A model generated the notes under the pieces. That model was not told the origin of the DNA. It searched no databases and saw only the letters and a program-made list of their open reading frames with translations. The position numbers and the translations under genes are program-made. Shown here in pieces: positions 43,193 through 52,659 of a stretch of DNA of 64,000 nt. Source of the stretch: Firmicutes bacterium HGW-Firmicutes-2 (GTDB lineage Bacteria; Bacillota; Clostridia; Lachnospirales; Vallitaleaceae). The stretch is taken from positions 1,488 to 65,487 of the forward strand of contig PGZV01000002.1 in the NCBI GenBank assembly GCA_002841495.1. Direction: 5' to 3'. Each line of letters begins with the position of its first letter. Positions within the stretch are counted from its first letter, which is position 1.

Positions 43193-45242
43193 CGCCTTTC
43201 ATATTTCGCATATAAACAAAATTCGATTTTTCTTCTTGGGTGTAATACTCCCAAATATTCCATGTATCAATGGCATTAGAAGATTTTCTTACGTTACGTT
43301 TTTCTTCTCTTTTTTCACGCACCTTTCTGTTGTGCTCTTTGTCTCCAAGCCCAAATAGGGTATTAAAAAACCACTCCGATAGTTCTGGCAATTGCATCAT
43401 TGCCGGGTGATTTCTCGAAGTGATTAATGTATATGGTCTATTGATTCGTCTGATCTCATCCACCGTTAATAAAGCTCGGTGAGTCAGATTTACGCTATGG
43501 GAACTTGATGGATTAGAATATTTACCATGAGATGAACTCAGAGAATAAGTGGATACGGTATAGTTCCCCAGCTTCTTTGATATTTCATCCAAAGTTCCCA
43601 AATCATCTGCCTGAAGATAAAGCCAGGTTTCACAGTTGGATTTAATAGTGCCAGCGACTTCTTTACCATACTTCTCATCCAGTTGCATAAAGCTTTGAAG
43701 GAATAAATTGAAGCGAATGCCTCTACCACCACCTACAGTCAGCTTATTTGCAAAATCAGGGATTTTAACAAAGTTACCGAACTCCTCAAGCATGAAGTTC
43801 ACTCTTCTCTTTAATCGACCACCTCTTTCGTCTGCATTTTTCACCAGTTGCATATAACATTGATTAACAAAGAGACTGGCTAAACTATAATAGGTTGTCT
43901 TTTCATCAGGAAGAACAATAAACAGTACCTGCTTGTCTGTTCCCATTTTCCTTAAGTCAAAGTCACTGGCTTCTGACATCGAATGAATGAGTGGGTTTGT
44001 AAACAGCCTTAATGTTGTCAGTGCTGAAGTATAAAATGATCCTCTAGTTTTGCTTGGAGCAACTTCACTTATGGCAAGTAAGGCTTTTGCAGGATGATGT
44101 GTCGGCATGTTCTTCATGTATTTGATGATAGGCATTGCGCCATCCACCACTTTGCACATCTCACTGATGAAGAAATAGACATTACTCATGTTCTGATACC
44201 TTCTATCTTTACCATTACGATTGTCATAAACGACTGCCATAATAGCACTGGCAATGATACTGGCTTCACCGTTGGTCCATATTTTTTCATTATGACTATT
44301 CTCCGGTACAAGAGCAGCTGTTAAATCCCATGTGACATCGACTGCTTTTGAAATATCATTTTCATCAATGGCATCGATGACTGGCTGTAAGAAGTTATAC
44401 CGGTCACTCTTTAGGGGATTTTTAAAATCAATGCAAATAACCTCATAACCAAGGGCTTCAAAATAGGGATAGGTGTAAGTGAAGATTTCACCTTTTGGGT
44501 CACTGATAACTAAACTTTCAGCTGAAAGCCCCAGTAGTCCAACCGATTGAAGCACCACTGACCTTGTTTTTCCTGATCGTGTTGCACCAATACAGAGACT
44601 ATGGGTATCCTCATCAATGTAAAATATCTTTTCTGTATCACCTTCTTGATGAAAACCGACAACAATACCACCTTGGTTTAGCTTGGGGATCGAATATTCC
44701 TGCGTATCGGTTTCTGGCAAGTCTTTTTCATTTGACTTTTCATGACCTCTTTCTGATGGTTTTTGAAGGGTTTCTCCTTGGGATAAGCTTTTTTCTTTTG
44801 GACAGTTTTCTTTTTCTTCATCCTGCCTGGTCCTTTCCATTAATATTTTTAATTCGTTTTTTCTAAGCTTTATAGATTTAAAGCCTTTGTTCTTTTCTTC
44901 TTCTGTGAGCCATCTTGCTGAGCCAAATTGCATCTGTCCTGCTCTAACCGGCGTTGCTATATCAGGAGTAATTGCTTCTAAATCTGATTGATAGGGTTTC
45001 ATATTGGCCAGATAGAAGTAAATGGAGCACAGAAGGATAAAACCTTGTAAATAGAAAAATAGCGACAAATGTTGACCACTTGCCGCCATACTTTCAAAAC
45101 ATGATTTTATTGGAATAAAGGTGAGCACCTTCATTTTTCCTGATAATAAAAAATGTAGGTTCGTGGAAAAATAAATATTCATCCATAAACCTACAAGAAA
45201 TATTAGTGCTGATATCATCAGCTTCAGTTGTTTATACTTCAT
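43173..45242 (-). CDS. virD4: Type IV coupling protein, VirD4/TraG family (element B)
   Basis: 689 residues; ATG 45242 has GAGGTGA at 8 nt (in-frame GTG at 45254). Two N-terminal membrane segments, a charged linker, Walker A GATRSGKT near 226 and Walker B NFMLEEFGNF. FNLFLQSFMQLDEKYG follows. A distinct sequence from the element A protein at 6734-8578. Confidence 0.92.
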   Translation of the reverse strand: MKYKQLKLMISALIFLVGLWMNIYFSTNLHFLLSGKMKVLTFIPIKSCFESMAASGQHLSLFFYLQGFILLCSIYFYLANMKPYQSDLEAITPDIATPVRAGQMQFGSARWLTEEEKNKGFKSIKLRKNELKILMERTRQDEEKENCPKEKSLSQGETLQKPSERGHEKSNEKDLPETDTQEYSIPKLNQGGIVVGFHQEGDTEKIFYIDEDTHSLCIGATRSGKTRSVVLQSVGLLGLSAESLVISDPKGEIFTYTYPYFEALGYEVICIDFKNPLKSDRYNFLQPVIDAIDENDISKAVDVTWDLTAALVPENSHNEKIWTNGEASIIASAIMAVVYDNRNGKDRRYQNMSNVYFFISEMCKVVDGAMPIIKYMKNMPTHHPAKALLAISEVAPSKTRGSFYTSALTTLRLFTNPLIHSMSEASDFDLRKMGTDKQVLFIVLPDEKTTYYSLASLFVNQCYMQLVKNADERGGRLKRRVNFMLEEFGNFVKIPDFANKLTVGGGRGIRFNLFLQSFMQLDEKYGKEVAGTIKSNCETWLYLQADDLGTLDEISKKLGNYTVSTYSLSSSHGKYSNPSSSHSVNLTHRALLTVDEIRRINRPYTLITSRNHPAMMQLPELSEWFFNTLFGLGDKEHNRKVREKREEKRNVRKSSNAIDTWNIWEYYTQEEKSNFVYMRNMKGGEQGET

Positions 45243-45255
45243 CTTTAAAATCACC

Positions 45256-45705
45256 TCACAGTTCTATCCCGTCATCAGCAACCATTTCGAGGTCTTCAAG
45301 CTTCTCATGGCGTAAAATCTCCGGGACAATCAATTCAATTTTTTCAAGAATAGAACCAATGGCTTTTTCGTCCTTATAATTCAAGTTGCCATTAAGCCCC
45401 ACATAATTCACAAGGCTTGAATGGATTAATTTTAAGTCCGTTTCACCAAACATCCGATTGGCATTAATGAGTCCTGATCGTTTAGCAAAATCCTCTTTTG
45501 CACCTTCAAGACTTGTAAAATAATGCCCTAATGTAACGGAGTTACCATCATAGGTATATCGCCAAGTCACAAATTCAAAGCCATCCTGCATTTTACCCAT
45601 AGCTAAAACATGTCCATCATGTTCTAAAATTTTACGATAGCCCTCTCTTAGTCCATCCGCCTTCAATGGTTTTAGTTGATTGTAAAGTTCCATTAATTTT
45701 GTCAT
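45256..45705 (-). CDS. Hypothetical protein (149 aa) upstream of VirD4
   Basis: ATG 45705 follows AAAGGTGG. Soluble alpha/beta protein with LAMGKMQDGFEFVTWRYTYD and a C-terminal acidic end. Found between relaxase and coupling protein genes; family not recognised. Confidence 0.65.
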   Translation of the reverse strand: MTKLMELYNQLKPLKADGLREGYRKILEHDGHVLAMGKMQDGFEFVTWRYTYDGNSVTLGHYFTSLEGAKEDFAKRSGLINANRMFGETDLKLIHSSLVNYVGLNGNLNYKDEKAIGSILEKIELIVPEILRHEKLEDLEMVADDGIEL

Positions 45706-45724
45706 TCAATCGTCCACCTTTCTT

Positions 45725-46681
45725 TTACATACTGTTTTCACTTTCTTTGTCCCAGTTAAGCCCTTTACCTTTCTTTGATTCTTCAATTTTTTCTTTTAGC
45801 GCTTCTCCTTCCAGTGTTGATAATGGATAGTTCTTACCGGTATCTAATGGATCATCCATTTTGACAAGTTGTACTGCCGATAAAAGCATTTCCATTTTAT
45901 TCTGAGATAGTTTAGCATCCATTCTTTGACTGTTTAATTCAAAAGCTTTTAAGAGTGCTTCTTTTGTAAAATGTTCTGGTGGATACAGCTTTCTATTTCT
46001 GCATTTTTTGCCCTCCCCATTTGTAAAAGTAATATATTTTCTAGTATCACTCCAATCCACTTGATAGCCTAATGCCTTCATATTGGCTATGAACTCTTCT
46101 TTACTTCTGGCAATCCATTTTACTTTTTTCACTGCTAAAAAGAGTTCATATTTCCAACTATGACCTTTTTCTTTAGAACGGTATTCACCCCGATTCACAT
46201 GACTGCCTGATTTGCCCTGAGTAATAATTAATCCGTATTTTCTACATATCTCATCAGAATAATCTTTCATCATTTGAAGCTGCTCTGCACTTTGTTTCCA
46301 CTTTATGCCTGTTTTCTTATTGACGGTGTTTACAACAAAATGGGTGTGAAGATGATCTCTATCTGTATGGACTGCATAAGCAACTTGAAAACCTTTAAAG
46401 GTTTCCATTTGAACCAGCTCATCCGCAATTTGTTTGACGATTTCCGGTGTCACCTTATCATAAGGAGCAAAGCTCTGAGTGAAATGAATGTATTGTCTAC
46501 CCTTTAATTTACTGTATTCCGACTTCGTCATGAAAAACTCATTATAAGCCGTATTTACTTCACAATTGTGACCACCTTTAAGATTTTCATCTGTTTTCGC
46601 GGGATTGATAATATATTTTAAAACTCTGTTAAGCGCTGATAGGGTATTGTTTTTCCCGTTAATAAATTCAATAACAGCCAT
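45725..46681 (-). CDS. MobP-type relaxase/mobilisation nuclease (element B)
   Basis: 318 residues. QYIHFTQSFAPYD and the metal-binding HLHTHFVVN (near 110) mark the relaxase domain. No Sel1 repeats, unlike the relaxase of element A. Partner MobC is at 47050-47358. It nicks oriT and leads the strand into the recipient. Confidence 0.88.
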   Translation of the reverse strand: MAVIEFINGKNNTLSALNRVLKYIINPAKTDENLKGGHNCEVNTAYNEFFMTKSEYSKLKGRQYIHFTQSFAPYDKVTPEIVKQIADELVQMETFKGFQVAYAVHTDRDHLHTHFVVNTVNKKTGIKWKQSAEQLQMMKDYSDEICRKYGLIITQGKSGSHVNRGEYRSKEKGHSWKYELFLAVKKVKWIARSKEEFIANMKALGYQVDWSDTRKYITFTNGEGKKCRNRKLYPPEHFTKEALLKAFELNSQRMDAKLSQNKMEMLLSAVQLVKMDDPLDTGKNYPLSTLEGEALKEKIEESKKGKGLNWDKESENSM

Positions 46682-46686
46682 AAGCG

Positions 46687-47043
46687 CTACATCTCATCTA
46701 TTTCATGATCTAGTTCATTGGCTAAATCCTTTAAGTCTTCAAGCATCTTCTGACTGAATTCAGATTTAACACCTACAGCCTCATATAGATCAGACAGAGC
46801 TTTAATCATCTTTTCGGGGTTCTCTTTAAAAAGTCTTGATTGCCTGATGTCTTGGGATATTAGAAAATCTTGCCCCTCAGCGTACTGTCCCTTAATTACC
46901 ACATCCACTGCATAAGAACCCTCAGTAATGCCTATGGTGGTATACTTTCCATCTGTCGGTAATTGATTAAAATAATTAGCAGCATCCTTAAGATCATCCA
47001 TCCATTTACAACCATTTTCATAACGATAAATATGATATTTCAT
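46687..47043 (-). CDS. Hypothetical mobilisation-region protein (118 aa)
   Basis: ATG 47043 with AAGAGGTGA. Contains GKYTTIGITEGSYAVDVVIKG and an amphipathic C-terminus. Lies between MobC and the relaxase with 5-6 nt gaps, so translated together. No family recognised. Confidence 0.65.
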   Translation of the reverse strand: MKYHIYRYENGCKWMDDLKDAANYFNQLPTDGKYTTIGITEGSYAVDVVIKGQYAEGQDFLISQDIRQSRLFKENPEKMIKALSDLYEAVGVKSEFSQKMLEDLKDLANELDHEIDEM

Positions 47044-47049
47044 TTGTCA

Positions 47050-47358
47050 TCACCTCTTCCCTTTCACTAATTTACACAACTCATCCCATAGACCGGTGAA
47101 TGTTTCTCTTGTCTGCGTTAGATTAACTTCTTTGATTTTTCCTTGATGGGCTAATACGGTCAACTGGTTTAAGTTGTTGCCTATTTTCGATAATTGATGA
47201 TTCATCTCTTTAATGTCATCAAAAAAAATAATCTCCTTGTCCAGTGCGGACAGGGAGACATATTTACTGATTGAATGATTTGATTTTTCAGCTTTCTTTT
47301 TTATTTTATTGTATTCGGCTTCTGTTACCCGGAAACCGATAAATTTGGTTTTATTCAT
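47050..47358 (-). CDS. mobC: MobC relaxosome protein (element B)
   Basis: 102 residues from ATG 47358 (in-frame TTG at 47370). FIGFRVTEAEYNKIKKKAEKS forms a ribbon-helix-helix start, and MNHQLSKIGNNLNQLT is the MobC signature. It should bind oriT and help the relaxase. Confidence 0.85.
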   Translation of the reverse strand: MNKTKFIGFRVTEAEYNKIKKKAEKSNHSISKYVSLSALDKEIIFFDDIKEMNHQLSKIGNNLNQLTVLAHQGKIKEVNLTQTRETFTGLWDELCKLVKGKR

Positions 47359-47401
47359 TTTTTCACCCAACTCTTTTTCAAATTACTTCTTTATTGTGGA
47401 T

Positions 47402-49102
47402 CTATTCATTTATCGCTTGTTCCATCTCATATTCAAGCCTTGCTTCATGCTCCATTTTTCTATCCAAATACTCCATAAAATAATCTATTTTTTTCTTTCT
47501 TGTAAATTCTACTTCTTCCTTTTTCTTTTCAATTAAGTAATCATTTGCAGTCTCACTTTCAGTTTTATCAATAAGATTTTCTATACTTCTAGCTCCATCT
47601 TCTGAATATGTGATAACTAATTGATTGTAATAAAAGTCAAAGATTTCAATGAAACGTTTCTTATCATTTAATTCATTAAATTTTAGCAGAGATAACACGC
47701 GCCCATATTCTTGATTCATAATTGCTTCTTGTTGTTGATTTAAAATAAACGTCTCATATTTGTCTTTACAGGTATTATTAATCTTATCAATAAATTTCTT
47801 AACTATATCTCTACACTCAATTTCATTACCATATTCATCTACATCATCCCATGATGAGTATTTTATCTTTTCATGAATACCTTGATTCACATCATATAGA
47901 TCAACAGCATTTTTTAATAATGATTTTTCAAAATCTATATCTACTTCATATATATCATTGAGAGCACTAAAAACTGAAATTATATTTTCTTGTTTTATGA
48001 AATACTCCATATCTCCGGATTCTGATTTCATCATAATTTTTTTCTTAAGTTCATCAAACTCTCTCTCATTTAGTGTATATGCATTGTAAATTTTAATCAC
48101 ATCTGCTCTGACCTCAGACTTAGCTATTAAGTATTCATTGAATTCATTTTCGTTAATCTCCTCATTTGAGTTTATTTTATATATGGTTTTATAAATATTA
48201 TATTTATCAAAATTCATTGATTTTCTCTTTCCTTCTCTTTCGGGAAAGTAAATATCATAAATAACTGCTTTACATATTTCTAAAATGTCCTTACCTAATT
48301 TATTGGCAACAAGGTGCTCTTTCACTCTAATAATTAATTCTACATATTTTAAAAATATTCTCAAATTATAAATATTTCCCACCTTATAACCTTTATCCGA
48401 AGATCTTGGCTTTCCAAAGCCAAGATTACCTTCAAGATAAACATTGATAATTTCATCTTCTTCATCTACGGTTTTAGATATATTCTTCATAATTGTATAG
48501 AGAATGGTTTTATCGAGTTTATTTAATTCAATAATGTGGTCGATAACTTTCTCTTTATACCTCGAGAATATTTCCTGATCACATTCTGCTATCTCTTTTG
48601 TATTACCAACCACAATTATATCAAAATTTCTAGTAGCTCTTTCAATCAAGCCTAGTAAGCTTCTCATTTCAATTGATTCAGATTTTCTCTCGATATCATC
48701 AATACATATCACAATTCTTTTATCCGGACTGGTCCATTTCACATCTTCTATGGAAAAGGAATTAACATAATTTTCTACACTGACACCTAAAAATTTATCC
48801 CCTATATCATTCAATAAGGTTTTCGCTACTTTTACACCTATACTTTCATCTTTTACATTCTTTAGCCCTGGTATTAAATTAAAAAGCATTGATTTTTCAA
48901 TATCTCTTACACTTTCTTTTCCAAATATCGACGTATATACTAAGTCGTATTCACTACTAAAACTCTTAAAATAGTCTTGGACAAAGTATGTTTTCCCAAT
49001 CCCCCAGTTTCCATCTATCAAAATGCATTTTTTCTCATTTATTCCAATTTTAGAATCACTAAAAATTATATCTAAAGCTAAAGAAGCTTGAGTCGTATTC
49101 AT
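47402..49102 (-). CDS. KAP-type P-loop NTPase, probable defence cargo
   Basis: 566 residues. ATG 49102 is set by GGGAGGTTC; an upstream ATG at 49138 lacks a site. Walker A GNWGIGKT near 32-39 and Walker B IVICIDDIER near 130 fit the KAP/STAND-like family. The rest is helical and AT-rich (clearly lower GC than neighbours), ending in Lys/Glu coils. It interrupts the usual gene order between MobC and the Toprim gene, as cargo does. Antiphage role is inferred from family and neighbour. Confidence 0.7.
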   Translation of the reverse strand: MNTTQASLALDIIFSDSKIGINEKKCILIDGNWGIGKTYFVQDYFKSFSSEYDLVYTSIFGKESVRDIEKSMLFNLIPGLKNVKDESIGVKVAKTLLNDIGDKFLGVSVENYVNSFSIEDVKWTSPDKRIVICIDDIERKSESIEMRSLLGLIERATRNFDIIVVGNTKEIAECDQEIFSRYKEKVIDHIIELNKLDKTILYTIMKNISKTVDEEDEIINVYLEGNLGFGKPRSSDKGYKVGNIYNLRIFLKYVELIIRVKEHLVANKLGKDILEICKAVIYDIYFPEREGKRKSMNFDKYNIYKTIYKINSNEEINENEFNEYLIAKSEVRADVIKIYNAYTLNEREFDELKKKIMMKSESGDMEYFIKQENIISVFSALNDIYEVDIDFEKSLLKNAVDLYDVNQGIHEKIKYSSWDDVDEYGNEIECRDIVKKFIDKINNTCKDKYETFILNQQQEAIMNQEYGRVLSLLKFNELNDKKRFIEIFDFYYNQLVITYSEDGARSIENLIDKTESETANDYLIEKKKEEVEFTRKKKIDYFMEYLDRKMEHEARLEYEMEQAINE

Positions 49103-49156
49103 CTTTGAACCTCCCACATTCATAAATCTATTATTCATTAATAATCAAAGAGGGTT

Positions 49157-49230
49157 TGGGATACATCCCAACATTCAAGCACACTTTGTTAAACAAAGTG
49201 GAAGCTTGCCCTCATGAAAGCAGAGCTTTC
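49157..49230. repeat. Three consecutive palindromes between nuclease and KAP genes
   Basis: TGGGAT-AC-ATCCCA (49157-49170); CAAGC plus CACTTTGTT-A-AACAAAGTG plus GCTTG (49176-49208); GAAAGC-AGA-GCTTTC (49216-49230). No T-run follows any of them. The last lies directly after the nuclease stop codon. Confidence 0.65.
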
Positions 49231-49887
49231 TTATTCGGTCTTTGGGGTATTGAAAAATAAGGTTTTTCTCTCTACATCAATCAATATATATCTGAATTGA
49301 CCATTTCTCTTGTCATCAAACTTGCTAAAATCATACCAGTTAAGATTATAACTTCCGTTCATAATAATTGTCGCTTCCCTATTTTTCATCGTTCCTGCAC
49401 CTGTATGTTCAGCCCATTTCATGTTTCCAGTTACAACCCTACCATCAGCAATGCTAAAATCAGCACAACAAGTGTTTTCTTTACTGTCCTTTTTCCAGTA
49501 ACTTGGATCATTCGTTAGCATAATGACATGACCATCTACAAATTTATTATGATCCTGAAGAACTTTTTCAACTCTTACTACATCTTTAAGCAAATCATAT
49601 TTTCCAAGATCTTGAGCTCCATGATTTTTCAGATGAAATTCTTCCGACTCAAATATGACACTCTTTTTCAAGGTCTTATACTTCAGCTCGATGGGAATAT
49701 ATTGATTCTCATTGATTACCAATATATCAATATGATAAAGCTTATCACCAATTTTATAAGCATGTTCAAGACGAACCTCAACTTCTGGATACTCACGCTG
49801 TATTTCCCAGGCTAAAGCAAACTGAAAATCAGCTTCTGAATGAAAAATCTGTCGCTTAGACTTTAATTTATTCATGATTAGATTCAT
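49231..49887 (-). CDS. PD-(D/E)XK-like nuclease, probable defence cargo
   Basis: 218 residues from ATG 49887 (another ATG 4 codons on; no clear ribosome site). An early glutamate (SEADFQFALAWEIQ), HIDILVINENQ and PIELKYKT give the E...D...ExK nuclease core. The C-terminal part is beta-rich. Upstream of the KAP NTPase on the same strand, it makes an NTPase-nuclease pair. 49888-49992 has no gene. Confidence 0.65.
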   Translation of the reverse strand: MNLIMNKLKSKRQIFHSEADFQFALAWEIQREYPEVEVRLEHAYKIGDKLYHIDILVINENQYIPIELKYKTLKKSVIFESEEFHLKNHGAQDLGKYDLLKDVVRVEKVLQDHNKFVDGHVIMLTNDPSYWKKDSKENTCCADFSIADGRVVTGNMKWAEHTGAGTMKNREATIIMNGSYNLNWYDFSKFDDKRNGQFRYILIDVERKTLFFNTPKTE

Positions 49888-49992
49888 ATCTAGATTTATT
49901 GCAATCGCCCCCTTTATTATGGTTAATTCTGCTAATACTATTTTCTCATAAACATCAGATTATTTCATCAACTATTGTAAACTTCTTTAATT

Positions 49993-50406
49993 TCATATGA
50001 ACTCAATATCCATCTCTTCATCCAACTCTCCAGAAATTTGTTTTTCAATATCTCCATTAAATCTCATATCGATTCCACCTTTGGCGACTAGATAATTCTT
50101 TCGATCCAGATTACAAAACAAATCTCTTGGCGTTGTGTACTCATCTTCATAGCCATTAAAAAGATTGAAGGCAAGTCTTACTAAGGCCTTACTACTAGAA
50201 CACAAATCCACTTGACCATTTGTTAGAATTCCCGGATTAATTTCATGATTCTTAAAGTCATAGATATGTCGAAACTTTGTAAATAAATCTTCATTCCCTC
50301 CAATGATATAAAAAAGTGACATTCTCTCTAAATCACTTGGATGGGTTCGGTCTTTTAAAATCATATTTTGAAAATTATAAGCATGATCTTCATTTAAAAA
50401 ATACAT
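49993..50406 (-). CDS. DUF6075-like protein
   Basis: 137 residues; ATG 50406 follows AAAGGAGG, and the longer frame overlaps the Toprim gene. Begins MYFLNEDHAYNFQNM and contains LFYIIGGNEDLFTKFRHIYD, VRLAFNLFNGY. Typical accessory gene next to the Toprim gene on such elements; function unknown. Confidence 0.7.
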   Translation of the reverse strand: MYFLNEDHAYNFQNMILKDRTHPSDLERMSLFYIIGGNEDLFTKFRHIYDFKNHEINPGILTNGQVDLCSSSKALVRLAFNLFNGYEDEYTTPRDLFCNLDRKNYLVAKGGIDMRFNGDIEKQISGELDEEMDIEFI

Positions 50407-50419
50407 TTGCTGCCTCCTT

Positions 50420-51382
50420 TCAAAGCTCCATTTCTTCTTCCCAATCCCTTTCCATTGCATAACTTGCTTCTAGCTCTCTTGCTCGACTTTCCTGTTGATT
50501 GCTTTTTATAGTTAGTAGGTCTTCATTAAAATCCTTGCCTGTTGGGCTATGCCTTAACAACTTATACTTCTCATGGTATTTCTCATTAAACTGCTGACAA
50601 GCAAAATGCCCTGCTTCGTCATTGTCGAGGCAGAGCATAATTCGATTAATTTTAGGATGAAGTTTTAAATAATAATCTAATGCTCGATCAGCTACACCTC
50701 CAAGTGAAATCATATGATGTTCAAAAGATTCAATTCCATGATATTGGAGCAAGGTTAAATAACTCATCAGATCAATGGGGGATTCAAAGACGCATACTGT
50801 TGTACTACTACCTTCGTAAGAAAAGGGAAATGCCTTATCAGAGTTTTTTACATCTCCCCGATAGGAATTCCCCCTCGTATTGGTACTGCGTACACTGGCG
50901 TACTTGGCTTCATGTTTTTCATCATAGCCTACAAAGACACAGCTTCTATGAGTGTTTTCATATAACTTATCTTGGCTGATAAAATCATAGACAGCTTCCT
51001 TATCAATACCTCTTGACTGTATGAGATAGGCAATGACATGTTTATAGGTATCATTTTTATCCGGCAATACAAATGGTCCTTTTGCATCATCAATCGGTTT
51101 AGGTCTTGGTGTAAAATCACTTTTTTCTGTACCAAGAAGTGTATAGACTGCATCTACCCAGTTCTTGCTTTCCATTTCCATAACAAATTGAATAGGACCA
51201 CCGCCTGCATCTTTAGAAAACCAATTCCATTTAGCACCGGTTGCATCAATATAAAGTCCACCATAATCTTTGACTTTGTAGGAATTCCCCACCTTCTTAA
51301 GACTAAGTCCTATCTTTTCAGCATAGACAATAAGGTTGATGCTATTCGCTTCACTAATTTCTGCTTCAGTAAATCGTTTCAA
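50420..51382 (-). CDS. DUF3991/Toprim-domain protein (element B)
   Basis: 320 residues from TTG 51382 (GGGGTG upstream). N-domain: IVYAEKIGLSLKKVG, WNWFSKDAGGGPIQFV. Toprim motifs: VFESPIDLMSYL and LCLDNDEAGH. Same family as 8596-9993, but without that protein's ~130-residue C-terminal tail. Probable primer or DNA-processing role. Confidence 0.8.
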   Translation of the reverse strand: MKRFTEAEISEANSINLIVYAEKIGLSLKKVGNSYKVKDYGGLYIDATGAKWNWFSKDAGGGPIQFVMEMESKNWVDAVYTLLGTEKSDFTPRPKPIDDAKGPFVLPDKNDTYKHVIAYLIQSRGIDKEAVYDFISQDKLYENTHRSCVFVGYDEKHEAKYASVRSTNTRGNSYRGDVKNSDKAFPFSYEGSSTTVCVFESPIDLMSYLTLLQYHGIESFEHHMISLGGVADRALDYYLKLHPKINRIMLCLDNDEAGHFACQQFNEKYHEKYKLLRHSPTGKDFNEDLLTIKSNQQESRARELEASYAMERDWEEEMEL

Positions 51383-51385
51383 AGC

Positions 51386-51643
51386 TTAACACCCCTCATC
51401 CATATCACCAAAGTTGATTGTTTCAATATCCCCATCAAAGGTTTGAATCACTCGCTTTAATACATCGATTTTCTCATGTTCTTCTGTAGCAATTTCAAGT
51501 TGTTTATGGTGTAGTAAAAATGCTTTAATCCCCTGGTCCATAATATAGTTTTTAATCTTTTCCTTTGTTTCACCTGTTGCACCAAGAATCCACGTAATGG
51601 TTTCAGCATTATTTTCTCGAATATGTTCTGTTCTATTATTCAT
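51386..51643 (-). CDS. Small paired hypothetical protein (85 aa)
   Basis: ATG 51643 with AGGAGGG. ENNAETITWILGATGETKE then GIKAFLLH and VLKRVIQTF. The same layout recurs in 52365-52613 on the other side of radC, so the two are likely paralogues. Confidence 0.65.
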   Translation of the reverse strand: MNNRTEHIRENNAETITWILGATGETKEKIKNYIMDQGIKAFLLHHKQLEIATEEHEKIDVLKRVIQTFDGDIETINFGDMDEGC

Positions 51644-51655
51644 CGATGATCCCTC

Positions 51656-52363
51656 CTACAATTCCATTTCTTCATCCACTGAAGTATATTCAACCTGCTC
51701 TTCTTCAGCTGCTGATAATTTAATAGGTTCATAATTTGCAACATCCATTCTATCGTTTGGTAACACGCCATTTTCTGCCATAGAACTAAAGCTATAACCA
51801 CCCACAATAATATGATCTAATACTTTAATATCTAAGGGTCTAAAGATATCGACAATCCTTTGTGTTAAAGCGATATCTTCACTAGAAGCTTTTAAGCTCC
51901 CACCGGGATGATTGTGAGAAAGCATGATGCTACTGCAATCATTTGCTAGAGCCATTTTAAGGATATCTCTTGGGTATACAACTGCCATATTGGTAGTGCC
52001 TTGTGACACTGTCCTAAGCTCAATGATGCTGTTGCTGTTATCTAAAAAGGCAACCAAGAACCTTTCCTTATCTTTTACACCACCAAGTAGTGATGCAAAG
52101 TATTTCCCTGAATCATTAGGTGATTTAAAAGTAATTTTCTCATTTTCTTGATCCAACTTCAGCACATTGTAAGAGGCAATGAATTCGTTCAGCTTGTTGA
52201 TTTTTTCAAGCTGTCTATCATTAGGATCAACAACACCTGGATGTTCTAAGATATTAAAGGGATTATTTTCTTTTGCATAACTTTTTAATTTACTCATTGG
52301 GATACCGGTCAGTTTATTTAAACTTTGAAAAAAGCTATCTGAGTATTTTGCTTTTGTTGCCAT
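51656..52363 (-). CDS. radC: RadC-like JAB/MPN-domain protein
   Basis: 235 residues, ATG 52363 with GGAAGGGGG. The JAMM motif is SHNHPGGSLKASSEDIALT (H-x-H...S...D), after MALANDCSSIML. RadC-like proteins are common on conjugative elements; a DNA-repair role is doubtful and the substrate unknown. Ends in an acidic tail. Confidence 0.85.
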   Translation of the reverse strand: MATKAKYSDSFFQSLNKLTGIPMSKLKSYAKENNPFNILEHPGVVDPNDRQLEKINKLNEFIASYNVLKLDQENEKITFKSPNDSGKYFASLLGGVKDKERFLVAFLDNSNSIIELRTVSQGTTNMAVVYPRDILKMALANDCSSIMLSHNHPGGSLKASSEDIALTQRIVDIFRPLDIKVLDHIIVGGYSFSSMAENGVLPNDRMDVANYEPIKLSAAEEEQVEYTSVDEEMEL

Positions 52364-52364
52364 T

Positions 52365-52613
52365 TCACTGTCCCCCTTCCAATGCTTCTAATGATTTTAC
52401 TTTAGCTTCAATCACTTCTTTAAGTGCCTTAATTCTGTCCTTTTCAACCTCTTCAACATCCAAAGCATCAATGCTTGTAAAAAATGCCTGAATGCCTAAT
52501 TTTTCTACTGCTTTTGTCACTTTCTTTTCTGAGCTTTCCGAGAGCTCCAACACCTCACACATCAGCTCAATGACATTTTCTTGTTTGACATTTTGAATCA
52601 TTTGTCTAGTCAT
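52365..52613 (-). CDS. Small paired hypothetical protein (82 aa)
   Basis: ATG 52613 is 9 nt after GGAG; an in-frame TTG lies at 52622. QENVIELMCEVLELSESSE, LGIQAFFTS and ALKEVIEAK mirror the gene at 51386-51643. Function unknown. Confidence 0.65.
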   Translation of the reverse strand: MTRQMIQNVKQENVIELMCEVLELSESSEKKVTKAVEKLGIQAFFTSIDALDVEEVEKDRIKALKEVIEAKVKSLEALEGGQ

Positions 52614-52633
52614 TAAATTCAACTCCTTCCATT

Positions 52634-52659
52634 AAAATAGCAGGGGTTTCCCCCTGCTA
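52634..52659 (-). terminator. Terminator overlapping the helicase stop codon
   Basis: Minus-strand TAGCAGGGG and CCCCTGCTA form a strong stem with a short G/A loop, then TTTTAA. The first T-A-G is the stop codon of the helicase gene. Confidence 0.7.
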
